Program-made: the position numbers and the translations under genes
The notes under the pieces: model-generated
Told to the model about the DNA's origin: nothing
What the model saw: only the letters and a program-made list of their open reading frames with translations
Databases searched by the model: none
Assembly (NCBI RefSeq): GCF_031755915.1
Contig: NC_083385.1
Location: 10,065,001-10,129,000 of the forward strand
DNA from: Ziziphus jujuba
Lineage: Eukaryota > Streptophyta > Magnoliopsida > Rosales > Rhamnaceae
DNA length: 64,000 nt
Direction: 5' to 3'
In this document: positions 23,011 through 34,776 of the stretch, in pieces
How positions within the stretch are numbered: position 1 is the first letter of the stretch
Layout: every line of letters begins with the position of its first letter

Positions 23011-26000
23011 TAAAAGCATCACATATTGAACATCAAAAAAGACTACTTAAAATCAATTCTTAATTTCGTGTCTGTGGTGATTTAAAAAAAAAAAAAAAAA
23101 AAAAAAGAGAAGAAAGAATATTGTCTAATTATATAACATATATAATTTCAAATAATATAATTCAGAGAACACCTTTAGTAAAAGCAAGATTCTAAATTGT
23201 TGTTTCAGCCAAAAAAAAAAAAAAAAAAAAGATTCTACGTTATTGGTGGGAATTGTGTATAATTTAATCCGTTCTACCAACTAGTACTCTTTTCCTTTTT
23301 CCAAGAAAAAAAAAAAAAACTGATATTTGTTTGTTGATGAATTCCCCAGTTTCCTAAAACATTATGAACGATATATATTATTAAACAATTTGACGTTTTG
23401 ATGAATGCAAATTTACCACTTAATGTAGATAAAAAAGCACGTATATAGAATTCTTGTGGAAAATCAATGTTCGTTTCTTTTGTCATGTTGAATTATTTAT
23501 AATGCATGAATAATATAAAATAATATTAAAACACAAATGTGAGAAACCCCGCGAATTAATTGGCAGTTTGTTTATTAGCTTTACATAGCATTTTTAAGAA
23601 AAAAGAAATTTTTGATTTTATTCGATTGAGTTTTTGCATACAAATATATAATAAGAGAGGGTGAGAGTGAATTTGAAGCATTCAAAGAGAGGAGGGTGGA
23701 ATGCTGAATTCCGACGTCGAAGATCGATCAGATTAAGATATCAAAATTTTGCGTGCACAAACCACGGGTGTAGCAGCGAATCGCATCCGTACGCCGAAGC
23801 AGAAGCACTTAGCGTGTGGTATGAGATCACGTGGCCCTGAATCTCATTCTTATTTTATATATAATATATATATATATATATATATTATACTCCCTATTTT
23901 GCTGTTTAACTAGCCATAACCCCTCACCTGTAAACAGACTATTTTAAATTGGAAATGGACAACGGAAGGAAGCAGAAACGATACAGTGCTTCACAAACAC
24001 GCGATTGTATGTATATATGCCCATTTCCCCGCCTTGACCGTCTGTTTTAGATATTTTATAAAATAAAAAAATAATAGTAATAAAAAAGTGAGAGAGAAGG
24101 TGATAATAATGGCAGAGAGAGTCAAGGTTTGACCGAGTTGGATTCGTGGAGTTGTTGTTATATTGCCTAAAGATGTGGGACCCTCCAAAAGAGTCTTAGA
24201 GAAGTAGGAGTAGGAAGGAGTGTGGGGCTGTTGTTGTCGTCGTTGTTGTTGTTGTTGTTGTGTACTGTTAGAATGGAGCGAGACCTGTTCTTCCTTGTCT
24301 TTCGCTTTCTATTTCTGTGCAATTGCTGATACTTTCAGATGGAGCTTGGCAGAGTGATGGACGCCTCCACCGTCTCTTTCTCCCAAATGCCCATTTACCC
24401 AAACCCCATTTTCTCCCCCCACACCCCGTGCCAAACACGTGACACCCCCCACTTCATCTACTAGTTTTCTTTGACCAAATGTTGCAGAGAATGAGAATCA
24501 ATAATCATCCCCACCCCACAAGATTAAGTTATGGGGTTCAATTTTCTTTGCTAAATATATAAACAAAAAAGCTACAAGTAAAGAATCATTTATCCTAAAA
24601 ACTATCCCCTTGTCAACCCAAACAACTTTTTTTTTTTTTTTTTAAATATATATATATATATATATTATATTTTTATCTTTATGGACTATATGGGCTCCAT
24701 TTGTTCCATAAATTCTGCAATTCTGCACTTTGGTTTTTGTTTTCTTTTTTCTTTCCTTTCAGCCTGCATTTTTTCAATTAAAAAAGGACAAGAGCAATAT
24801 AAATTGATCACCCCAAAAGGTAAGATAAGTGGGATAGAAATATACATATATATATATATAATATGCGATTAAAAAAGATTTGTGCTTTTAGTGGTGGAAA
24901 TTTGTTTCTGCAGGCAGTGAAAGTTTCATTGTTTTGACTATTTTCAACATAATGATTTTGAAAGTGATTTGTAAACCAAAGCTAGGCTTTTGAGACGACA
25001 TTAATGGGACTTTCTTGCCTGTAAAGAAGGGGAGAATATATGTAAAGGTTACAGGAATCACATGCTTTTAGCTTAAAGGTGTTCGGGAGGGGAAAATTAA
25101 TTTTTGAAATTTAACTTTCTAAGAATTATTTTTTTTTTTTTAATATGTTTTGTTAGTAATGATAAAGTTGAAATTTATAAATAATTAAATTTAATATTGT
25201 ATAATAAATTAAGAATAAATATATATTTAAAAAAAAAATTAAAATTATTTTTTTTAGAATTCTTAAAATGACACCTATATAGATAGGAATAATTTTCTCA
25301 TATATTTTTTTACATTGATAAAAATCTAATTCTCTAAATTCATATTTTTCCACTTCATAATAAATATTAAAATAAAAAAAATTATTATTTTTCCAAAAAA
25401 ATTAAATTTCTATTAATTTTATCTTTACTCCAACATGGTATAAGATTTAAATACTGATTCTTTGTTTTGCTTTTCTTTCTTTTTAGTGGGTCACTCACTT
25501 ACATTTGATTGTGGCGTTCATTTTGCTCCCCATGATCCATGTTACAATATTAAAAAGTTGACAAATGACCCCTCTAAACCATGCTTATTTCTCATTTGTC
25601 AACCCAGTGTCATGAATTTTTCATGGGCCATCAAAACTATTGAATTTACTTGCTGGATAATGAGCTTTTTAAGGTAAGGGCTATTGGATCATAATTGGAG
25701 AGTGTAGCCCATACAATTTTTTTGTTTTGTCCATAAATTTTTTGAGTATACATAAAAAAATAAAAAATAAAATAATGTGTGTAACACATAATTCCAAATA
25801 TTTAAGTGGTCCTTGTAATCTACAAGAGTATGCAATGCATGATTAACATGTTGGTTGAATTAAAAATTATCCACAAATTATGATTTTTTTTTTTTGAGAA
25901 TTTTATATTATTTTTATCGTTTTATCATCATCAACTGGGTACAAACGTTGCGATGCTGTTTGTCATTTTGCTTCGAAATATAATTGGTGGGTGCTTGGTT

Positions 26001-26373
26001 GGTGTTGGCCGTGGTTGTGTGGCTCTGCCAATTTTCTCTTCAAACAAAAAATATTGCGTTGGAAGAGTTTTAATTTTTATTTTTATTTTTTATTTTTTGT
26101 ATAAATGCTAAAACGTGAAAAACAAAACAAAAAAACAAAAAGAGACATCCTAAATTATATTTTGCAGTCCGAAAATGCCAAAAAACGTTTCAAAGATACT
26201 CATTTATTATGTAGGATTCGCCGTGTGTCTTGAAAACTAGATACCTTGTTGGAACATTTGTCAGCCAATCACTCATAATCTTCGATCCTCCAGAGACGTG
26301 ACTTTGGGTCTCGGGCTCATAAAAATTTCGGAAAGACTTCATATGACACTATTCTGTTTCGCCAGGACCAAAA

Positions 26374-27406
26374 ATGTTCGCACCGACCAGCTGTTATTTT
26401 CGACCTTCTCTTAAATTCTTTTCCGACCATTCTTGTAGTAATAGGTTTAAATCTTTGAAATCCTTGTGTTCTTCAAGATTTCGCACCTCGAAATTGGTAT
26501 TCTCTAGTGAATTCGTGCCCAAGAAAGGTCTTTTAGGGACAAACAGGTTTTTGGGTTCCAAGAACATGGTTGAATTTGAATTGATTAAAACTTCTGGTTT
26601 TGGGAACTCAAATGGTGAAGAGGGCGTTAGGGTGCTTGAACAAGAAGAATTGATTGATGGGTCCTCTGAGTTTCGCTCTGGGTTGAGGAGTGTTGGGCTG
26701 GAATCGACTCTTAATCGACTGGTTGGTAATTTCAACTTCGCAATTGCTGTTTCATATTACAAAAATAGCTTTTTTATTTTTTATTTTTTGTGAGATATTG
26801 GGCAAGCAATCGCGGAGTTCAAATGGGTTTTTTTTTCACTTGTAAATCGTTGTTTTTTCATTTTGTTGTTCTGAATGAGAACTTGTTGTTTTGTTGGATA
26901 CCTTCCAATTCAGCTGGTTGCAGCTAGCTTGTATGGTATATGATCTCCCTAATCTAAGTCTGCTGAAAATTAACGAGCAAGCCACTTTAATTAATTGTTT
27001 TTACCGTTATCACTTTTAATTTGCATAACATGTTTCTCAATTAAATGGGTCTCTCTTCTGTTATGTGCCTGAATGGTTAAAGCATATATGATTGCAACAG
27101 CTTGAATAATTAACAATTAGGCTGTATAAAGTGGAGATGACCTATGTTTTGCGCAACTAAGTATGTGGACAGCAAAACTCGGTCTGTAGAATGACACTCA
27201 AATGGAAACTGATGCGCGGTGTGGGAGTGAACTTCTGAAGGGGAGATTTATATCCAACTTTCAGATACTCGGGGGCATTTGAATCTAGTAACACATAGAT
27301 GATTGTTATCCATGTCCCTGCCAATACCAATTTTGTTCCATCCAGTATCCACCGTGTTTGAAATATGATTGATCATCATTCATCACTGTGATATTGTTAT
27401 TACTTG

Positions 27407-27444
<38 letters not shown>

Positions 27445-28953
27445 GTTGTTAATGGGGCGTTTGTTGTTTTACAGAGTAAGTGGCTTGTATCAGCTCTTTT
27501 TGCTGCTGTGATCCTTGGGAGGCATGATACTGAAGCCTTGTGGGCTGCTATGGGATCTATTGTAAATGCCATGCTCTCAGTTGCACTCAAACGGATTCTA
27601 AACCAAGAGCGACCTGTTGCTACATTGAGATCTGACCCTGGGATGCCTTCTTCACATGCACAGTCCATCTTCTACACTGTCATGTTTGTTGTTTTGTCAA
27701 GTAATTCTCAATTGCCTCTTTGTTTTAAGATCATTACTGAGAGGGAAATGCTTTATAGGGTAAATTGAGGATATCTAGTGCTTGCTTTTTATGCATGAGA
27801 ACTTGCAGTATTTGATTCAAATCTATACTGGGTGCTCCCAAATTGCAGAGGACAACTTGAATGCTAGCAGATGAAACCAATATGGACATGTTATTGTGGA
27901 GGGTTTTGCAGGATAATTTGACAGGGTGAACATGTTGCTATTGGAGATCTAATTTTGAATTTAGAATTAGTCTTTTGGCCGATAACTCATCTCATAGATG
28001 ATGTCAAATTAATCTGACATGGTGCATGCAGAATACACTCTTGGAATTTCCTAAAACCTTGTCTCATTTTGTAATGACACTTCTGGTGATGCTTGCCCTC
28101 ATGTGCCTTCATATAATAAATCTTAGCTTGTTAATACAATATGGAATTATTGCAATCCTGGGGAGCACTCAAGTATTCTCAAAGATTTTTTTCTTCATTG
28201 CATGAAGAGAGAATTGTTTTTGTACCTTTTGTGGTGGTTTGTCTTAGTGAGGAATTGTGGATGGCTTTCTTTTCTTCTTTGCAAAATCTAGCCCTATGTC
28301 AGTGATGTATGACATGTTGTTTCTCTACTGTTGCAGTTGTTGAATGGCTAGGGATAAATGAAATTTCGCTGACCATCAGTGGATTTGCATTGGTATTTGG
28401 ATCATATTTTGTAAGTATTTTAACTGTTATGTTCACATCTAATTTCGACAGATACATGTTCTAATACCTTTGCTTTCATACTGCATTGATGTTCTTTAAC
28501 ATTTTTTTTTTCCCCCTTTTAACTACAACTTGGGGGAGGGGGGATTTTCTTTAACTGACTACCAAAAAAAATAAAATAAAATAAAAACTGATAACAGTTT
28601 TTAGTGAAGAAATTGAATGTTATGTGATGGCTCGGCTGCAGTAGTGTAATTCGGCTTTTTATTGCAGAACTTTATGGTCTGTTGGAATGCCAGTTTGCTC
28701 ATAAACATAATTTTATCTGTGTTTGCAGTCATGGCTACGAGTTTCACAACAACTTCATACCATCAACCAAGTGGTTGTGGGTGCTGTTTTGGGTTCATTA
28801 TTTTCCATTTTCTGGTATTGGTCGTGGAATTCTATTGTAGAGGAAGCATTTCTCTCCTCTTTGTGGGTACAAATATTTGTTGTTTCGGTTGCTGCGGCAT
28901 TTTGCATAGGATTTATGTACTATGTGTTTAAAAATTGGTTTCATGATGAATGA
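26374..28953 (+). CDS. LPPE2: Lipid phosphate phosphatase epsilon, chloroplastic (PAP2 family), 4 exons
   Basis: Exons are 26374-26721, 27475-27700, 28337-28410 and 28729-28953, giving 290 residues. LPP-epsilon enzymes are plastid-envelope phosphatidate phosphatases that make diacylglycerol. Residues 1 to about 60, rich in Ser, Phe and Arg, look like a plastid transit peptide. PAP2 motifs are KRILNQERP (155-163, KX6RP), PSSH (174-177), and R220-x5-H226 within LRVSQQLHTINQ. Hydrophobic segments in exons 2-4 would form the membrane core. The third motif has Gln230 where the general PAP2 consensus has Asp. The exon 1 donor (CTG/GTTGGT) is weak, but it is the only nearby one that keeps frame with SKWLVSALF. 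The symbol rests on domain match plus gene order with At5g66450; LPPE1 is the alternative. Confidence 0.88.
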
Positions 28954-29868
28954 TGAATTAGATAAATTGAACATTCAACTGTAAACGGAGACGCAATTCT
29001 TACAGAATTTTACTAGAACGTTTCAACAGGAAATACATTACTACTTGTTTCCATCAGTTTTGAATTAACATCAAAGCCCATTGGGCTAGGATTTACTGAC
29101 CTCTACCACCTAACGTGGGCACAAATGATTGGCTAGCTTTAGGGCCAAGCCAAATTCGCGTTTGGCAGGTAGAACCTTTGTCAGTTTCTGTCAAGTTTAT
29201 GGGTGGTAGCCTTTTTCCTTAGGAGTTTGCAATGAGACCTTGTTGATGAGAAGCTTCTTCTTTACCTTGTGGTTTGGACAAGGATGAGAAGGTTCTTCAA
29301 TTTCAGAAGAAAACAAAGAAAGAAAGAACATTACTACGGATAATAAATTATTTTTGTCAAAATTTTGGTAATCCTTTTATGCGTCTGTATGTTTTTGACT
29401 TTCCTTATTTTATGTTAGGGTTTGCCTTTGTACCAACATATAGTTTTGAAGGTTTTTTTTTTTTTTTTTTTTTTGTTTTTCCGTCTCTGTTGTCTATATG
29501 ATACCATCTGAAACATGAGAAGGAAAACGTAAACAATATTAATATGTTTCATTTTGTAAAACCACTAATACCACGAAATATGTTGCAAGACAATACAAGT
29601 TTCAAACACTCCAGTTGGCAGATCGATGCAAAGAGTTCATTTTACAAACTTCAACGTAAATACACATATATGTGAATTAAAATACACCCCAAAAAGGAAA
29701 AAAAAAAAAAATTCTAGTAATGCAAGCTTCTCTCCTGGACGAAAGATGTTCATCTCTAGGAGAAAAACCACTTTTAAAAAAAAGTAGAAAACTTCGGTAA
29801 GTTTGGTGAAATCAATCTACTTTATCATTCGGACATGTCCATTTTTTCTTTTTTGTAATCCATTTTTC
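28954..29868. other. Convergent 3' spacer
   Basis: Lies between the convergent 3' ends of the LPP-epsilon and mannanase genes. It holds both 3' flanks and poly-T/poly-A tracts. No exon was seen. Confidence 0.6.
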
Positions 29869-31813
29869 TCAGTTTCCTATGCGTTTGCCTCTATTTCCAC
29901 CCCGCCACTGATCCCTTCTAGCGGCCCTTGCCCTCTTCCATTTCTGTATATTTCTCATCCTGGCAAAAATCCTCCTAATCTGATAGAGCTTGTGTGACTG
30001 TTGAGCAATTACATTTGCAGTTGACGGGCTCTGGCTAAGAACTATTTCGTACCCATCACCGAAGGCGTCCATTCCTTCAGTTAAAAGTTGCCAGAATAGT
30101 CCACCAGCAGCAGCTCCTCCTCTTTTAGCTGATAAATATATCTTGTAGTACACAGTGTTAAAGAGTAGGTCTCTCTGGTATGTGCTGTAACCTGGATCTT
30201 TCCATGATTTCCCAAATTCTGTGATTAGCAATGGCTTTCGAAGAATGTATTGTGCATCTTGGATATGGCTGTTGAGCCAATTGTTCAAGAACGATAGTTG
30301 AGCTTGATCATTGGAGCTAGACAACCTGTGTATAACAAGAAGTACAACAAATTGTTTGTTATTTTTATGATATATTTCTATTTCACTGAACTTCAATTCA
30401 GATAAGCTAGTTCTAGTTGCAACCAATACAATCCTGTCAAGTGGAAAATCATTATTCTACATGTTGACGTATACCTACCATTGATCAGGATAAGAGTGAG
30501 CCGTTGCGAAATCAATGCCGGGAATCCGATTATTTGCAATGAAATCTGTCCCTATATTGAAACCTGCAGGATTGAGTGATTTCCTCTGAGGTGTTGATTG
30601 ACCATAAAATCCTTCCAAACCAGCTTCCAGTAAGTGATTTCTGTCTATTGACTTCACATGGGAAGCCATTTCTGTTATCCAAGCCTGTGAAATAAGTACC
30701 AGTAATTTTTATTTTTCAGCATGAGCTTATACATTTAAGATATTAAAAGGTGCAAGAACCCAAAAAAAAGAAGAAAAAAAAGAAAAAAAGAAAAGAAAAA
30801 AGGAACACAGATTGAGACAGTTGACAGCTGAAGTAAGTGAAACAATAAATGTTTTTTCATCTGCATCAATTATTGAGGGGATCCAAATCTAGACCCTCTT
30901 GGTAGAGAGATTAATGGTTCGTAGGTGAGGAAGAAAACCATCCCAACCTGAATAGTTCCTCCTAGAGGATCAGATTGGCATCTAGGCTCATTCATAAGCT
31001 CCCAAGCCATAATTGTTGGGTCATTTTTGTAATGGATTCCAGTAAAACTGTTGTACCTGTTAAGAACAGTCTGTAAAAGGTAGAGACATAAAAACAATTA
31101 GAATTAGACATCATATACGTTTCAATTGAAATGATGTTAAACAGAAAGAAAAAAAAAAAAACTATTCTTAAGAAATTGAATTTGTGTTTTTCACTTACAT
31201 TTATATGGTTCTTGTAGAAACCTTTAACAACAGGATTTCTGAAGAAATCGTCATCAGATGTCAGATACTGACCTTGACTTCTAGCCCAATTCACATATTG
31301 CTTCTTCCCTCCAAAGCTTTCATAGTTGTTGGCCAAGCTCAAGATAAGCTTGATTCCGTGCTTTCTAGCCTCAGCTATGACGAAATCCAACCCCTTCAAA
31401 CCACAAAAAGGGACTCAGCTAAGTTTATTTGAGGTGGGAAATTTAAGGATCTGAAATGCGATGTGATAAAACTACAGAAAGTGAAGTACCTTAAACATTT
31501 GCTCGTTATAGGATCCAGGGGAGTATTGAAGAGGCCTGTAACCTCCATCACTGAAAGCCCAAGTTCTGGCCACAGAGAGGCCATGACTAGAGGCTTCACG
31601 AAAAGCAGCTGAGACTTTGTACCTCTGAGATGGGTCAGAAGCTATATACATCAACCAGTAGGCATTGAAGCCGTTTGCATAGTAAGGGTAACCATTGAGC
31701 AGAAAATGTACTCCGTTGGTTCTGATAAAACCATCACCTGCTTCTACATAAATCTGAAAACACTGTTGCTGAACCAAAATGGTCAAAAGCAGAGCCACAA
31801 ATAAATGCTTCAT
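29869..31813 (-). CDS. MAN7: Secreted mannan endo-1,4-beta-mannosidase (GH5_7), 5 exons
   Basis: Exons on the minus strand are 31813-31490, 31393-31199, 31070-30948, 30684-30479 and 30325-29869, giving 434 residues, normal for plant mannanases. The enzyme hydrolyses beta-1,4-mannan in cell walls. Residues 1 to about 24 form a hydrophobic signal peptide. Catalytic residues are visible: acid/base Glu201 in ELMNEPRC and nucleophile Glu319 in [21 protein letters not shown] and [12 protein letters not shown] also fit GH5_7. The C-terminal 35 residues after [10 protein letters not shown] are strikingly basic ([19 protein letters not shown]), outside the catalytic barrel. All splice sites are GT-AG. 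The symbol is from gene order, since the neighbours match At5g66450 and At5g66470 around MAN7 (At5g66460). A minus-strand TATA candidate and a GA-rich leader lie upstream. Confidence 0.92.
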
Positions 31814-31818
31814 CTTTG

Positions 31819-31823
<5 letters not shown>

Positions 31824-31860
<37 letters not shown>
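31824..31860. repeat. (CT)n microsatellite in mannanase 5' leader
   Basis: About 18 CT units begin about 10 bases upstream of the mannanase ATG. In the mRNA they read as a GA-rich leader. Length variation here could affect expression, but that is inference. Confidence 0.9.
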
Positions 31861-31864
<4 letters not shown>

Positions 31865-31904
31865 GTACACATACACAATGTGGAGGAAAGAAGAATCTGA
31901 GCTT

Positions 31905-31914
31905 ATATTTTTAT
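31905..31914 (-). promoter_or_regulatory. TATA box candidate of mannanase gene
   Basis: The minus strand reads TATAAAAATA about 90 bases upstream of the mannanase ATG. Spacing suits a start site just upstream of the GA-repeat leader. Confidence 0.5.
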
Positions 31915-34776
31915 AAGCTGAGAAGGTTTAAGCAGTTATCCACGAGCCTGAGCAAAGGAGTTTTTGTCTTTATACAACTGCTAAACAAAGAAGAAAAGAC
32001 GACACTAATGGTCACGAGAAAGAAACTGACAAGTCTCTTTTTGAGGTGAAATGAAACCAGAAATCTTCCAAAATGTAGCTTCAGGGTAAAGTAAATTGGT
32101 TAATTCCAAATATAACTCTACAGAGACCTTTCATTCATACTCTTGTCTGCAAAAGGAACATTTACTGACAAAACAAGATCTTGGATTGATCTTCAGCAAT
32201 GGTGGTCTAAGCGTACAAGCAAATTTTATTGCAAATAAAAGATATGAAATTTGTTAAAGCCTTTATGTACTCTACCAATATGATCTTAGGGTGAGACCCA
32301 GTAATCTACAAACGGGTTGCTTTGCCACAACCTAACGCCAAACATGTGGAGGTCCACTGGAAAATGAAACTCAAAATGAAGTTTCCAAATCAAAATTTAA
32401 TGGTAGATTTTCATGCTTCCCACGTTTTGACGTCCTTAACATTAATCTGAGTCTGATATGTCTGATATGGTACTAGTATTTCTGGATCTAACATTAGCAT
32501 CTCTTTTTTTTTTTTCCCACCAAATTGTTCTTTTCGGGACCATACCCATTATGCAAAGTAAAAAAAATAAAAAATAAAAACATTGACACATTTGCTACCG
32601 ACAGTGACAGTAGCCCATGTAACATGAACTTATTCGGATCGATCACACACACAGTGTGAAAATGCAAGAAAGATGATGGAATTACAACCCTTAGACTGAA
32701 CCACAAAATTGTCAAAAAGCTTAAAGCTTTTTCGCACACCCCATCTTTTGCTTTTATGGCGATTTGGGTTAGTAGGAACTTTCGAGTGGCCATTATATTC
32801 CCCACCATATCTAAGCCCCACATCGTTTCCACTTTATCAGTCACTTTATTCGTTGAACCAGAAGGGAAACAAAAAATTAAATTTGGAAGTTTGGGATACG
32901 TAATACTAGAGGCCAAAGAAGGTACTGCACCCTTCACCTTTTTCTTTGGACAATTACTATACCCTTTACTTTTTGTATTGCTCGACTGTATCTATCTTAC
33001 TTACCGCGTGGCTCAAATGTGTGGAGGTCCATAGTGGAAAACCATGTGAGAAGGAGCATGTAATGCCCCATTTTACCATCTCTTTTTCGGACTTTTGTTT
33101 GGACCCCACAAAATTTCTCATCAAGACTATGCCGTGGGTATGCATGTGCATTTGCTCTCTCAACTACACTCTAAGGGAAAGATTTGGCAATTCCCAAAAG
33201 AAATTAAAAAAATAAGGATTGGCCAAGAAATGGACCAAATGGATAATTAGTCTACCTACGTTTATTAAATTATCAAAGGCAAGCGACCGCAAGAATATAT
33301 ATTTTTTATTTTTTATTTTTTGCTAAAACTTAGAAAAAGACTTTATTTAAATTTATATACCATGTGTCCTGTTAATAATAAAAAAAGTTTTCTCAAAAAA
33401 AAAAAATTACTATATATATATATATTTTACGAAGAAGAAGAAGAAGAAGATGATGTACGTTTTAAAGAACTATCCTCGCTGAAATATTTTTGGATCTTCA
33501 CTGAGATTTAACCGTGCGACATCTGCGTATTACTCGTCACTAGGACATGACACCTTTGGCCATGCACTGAAAACGACGGGCTAAGATTGGAAAAGTCACA
33601 AAAATACTATTACCTATTCAATTACCGAGTTCCACCTAATATTTTAATTAATCCCTTATTGCAAAAACTATTAAAAAAAAAATCTAAATCGAAAATTTCT
33701 TTTTACACAAACCAAATATAAATTTAAAATAAAATAACATTAATAATATATGAGTACTGCTATAGGTAGTACCTAGTTTACCAATATATTTATCAAAAAC
33801 ATTTATATTACTATTTGATAAAATAATATATTAATATAACTTAAAAATGAATAAATAAATACATAAAAAAATAAAAATTATTAGTTATAAATCAATCAAA
33901 TAATAATAAATATACTCTAAATAGATATATTAATAGATTAGATGCCTATAAAGTTATTCATAATATACCAATTTGTTTTATTTTTTATCAAATTTGTTTA
34001 AAAATATCTTTTTATTTTATTTTTTTTGCTTGAAACATGGAATTCGTAGAAACCAAAAGGGATAGGATACACATATATGTCATATTTATTAGAATGCTAA
34101 TTGGTCAATTTCTTCAAACTCTTAACAGATGTTTAGAACATCAATTTGATATTATGGCAAAATTGCTTAAAAAAATTAAAACATTAGAGAAAAGTTTAGT
34201 GGAGTATTTTAAAACTTTTCTTTAAAGATTCAACTCCCACAACCACAAGTCACTTTCTTTAAAAATAAAAAATAAAAAATAAAATAAAAATTCTCACAGG
34301 TTATAAACCTCTCATGATGTCGGACCTCCTGTGCATATTAGTAGATCTAAATGCACCAAAAAGTGGTTGTACTTCCCTTTTAGGCCCATTAACCTTTGAC
34401 AGGGTTGGGCCGAGCACGATTATCATGTACTAAAAACGATCTTCAAATTTCCTTGTGGACCTCCTGGGAAAGAAGATCATTTAACATTGGGCCCACATCG
34501 CAAACCATAGAATTATTTATTCTCGACACTTTCACGAGAGAGAGAGTACTGAAGGCTCAACTGTTACAAAACCATTTGGGCCAGAGGATTGGGAAAGATG
34601 TACAATTCACCACTAAATACTAATTCTATGGCTAAAGGGTTATGATTGAGACTATCAACCAGCCAGAACTTACATCTTTACGCAGCCTCTTGATCTCCGA
34701 ACGATTCCACCAATTTGGCGAAGCCCATTTTACATTCTCTCCACTGGAATTGGGAATAATGGGGGGCTCTCCCTCA
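31915..34776. other. Spacer between mannanase promoter and Era GTPase 3' end
   Basis: It holds the mannanase upstream region and AT-rich DNA. Open frames at 32.5-33.2 kb overlap on both strands, match no family I know and are probably chance. An AT-rich block at about 33750-33980 begins tactgctataggtagtacc and may be a decayed small transposon. Nothing else was recognised. Confidence 0.5.

Larger units (their letters stand above)
21679..26373. promoter_or_regulatory. Divergent intergenic region with CACGTG cluster
   Basis: This 4.7 kb lies between the starts of the DUF4408/DUF761 gene (-) and the LPP-epsilon gene (+), so it must hold both promoters. Six exact CACGTG palindromes (G-box cores, bound by bZIP/bHLH factors) occur at 22277, 22516, 22874, 22962, 23828 and 24436, all on the DUF4408 side. 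A (CTT)n microsatellite and a diverged 132-bp tandem duplication also lie here. No convincing exon was seen. Confidence 0.5.

Noticed and set aside
24181..24480. Possible microRNA precursor in a GC-richer patch
   Set aside because: I checked for well-known plant miRNA sequences and for a strong foldback and saw neither.
25462..25677. 71-codon open frame starting MFCFSFFLVGH
   Set aside because: No family recognised, no neighbouring exon in frame; kept as unsupported.
32494..33215. Cluster of six overlapping open frames of 60-147 codons
   Set aside because: They overlap on both strands, contain no known motifs and lie across intergenic DNA with low-complexity ends.
33750..33980. MITE with ctatagg ends
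   Set aside because: The two ends share only a few bases; similarity to the element at 59.7-60.3 kb is no better than AT composition allows by eye.
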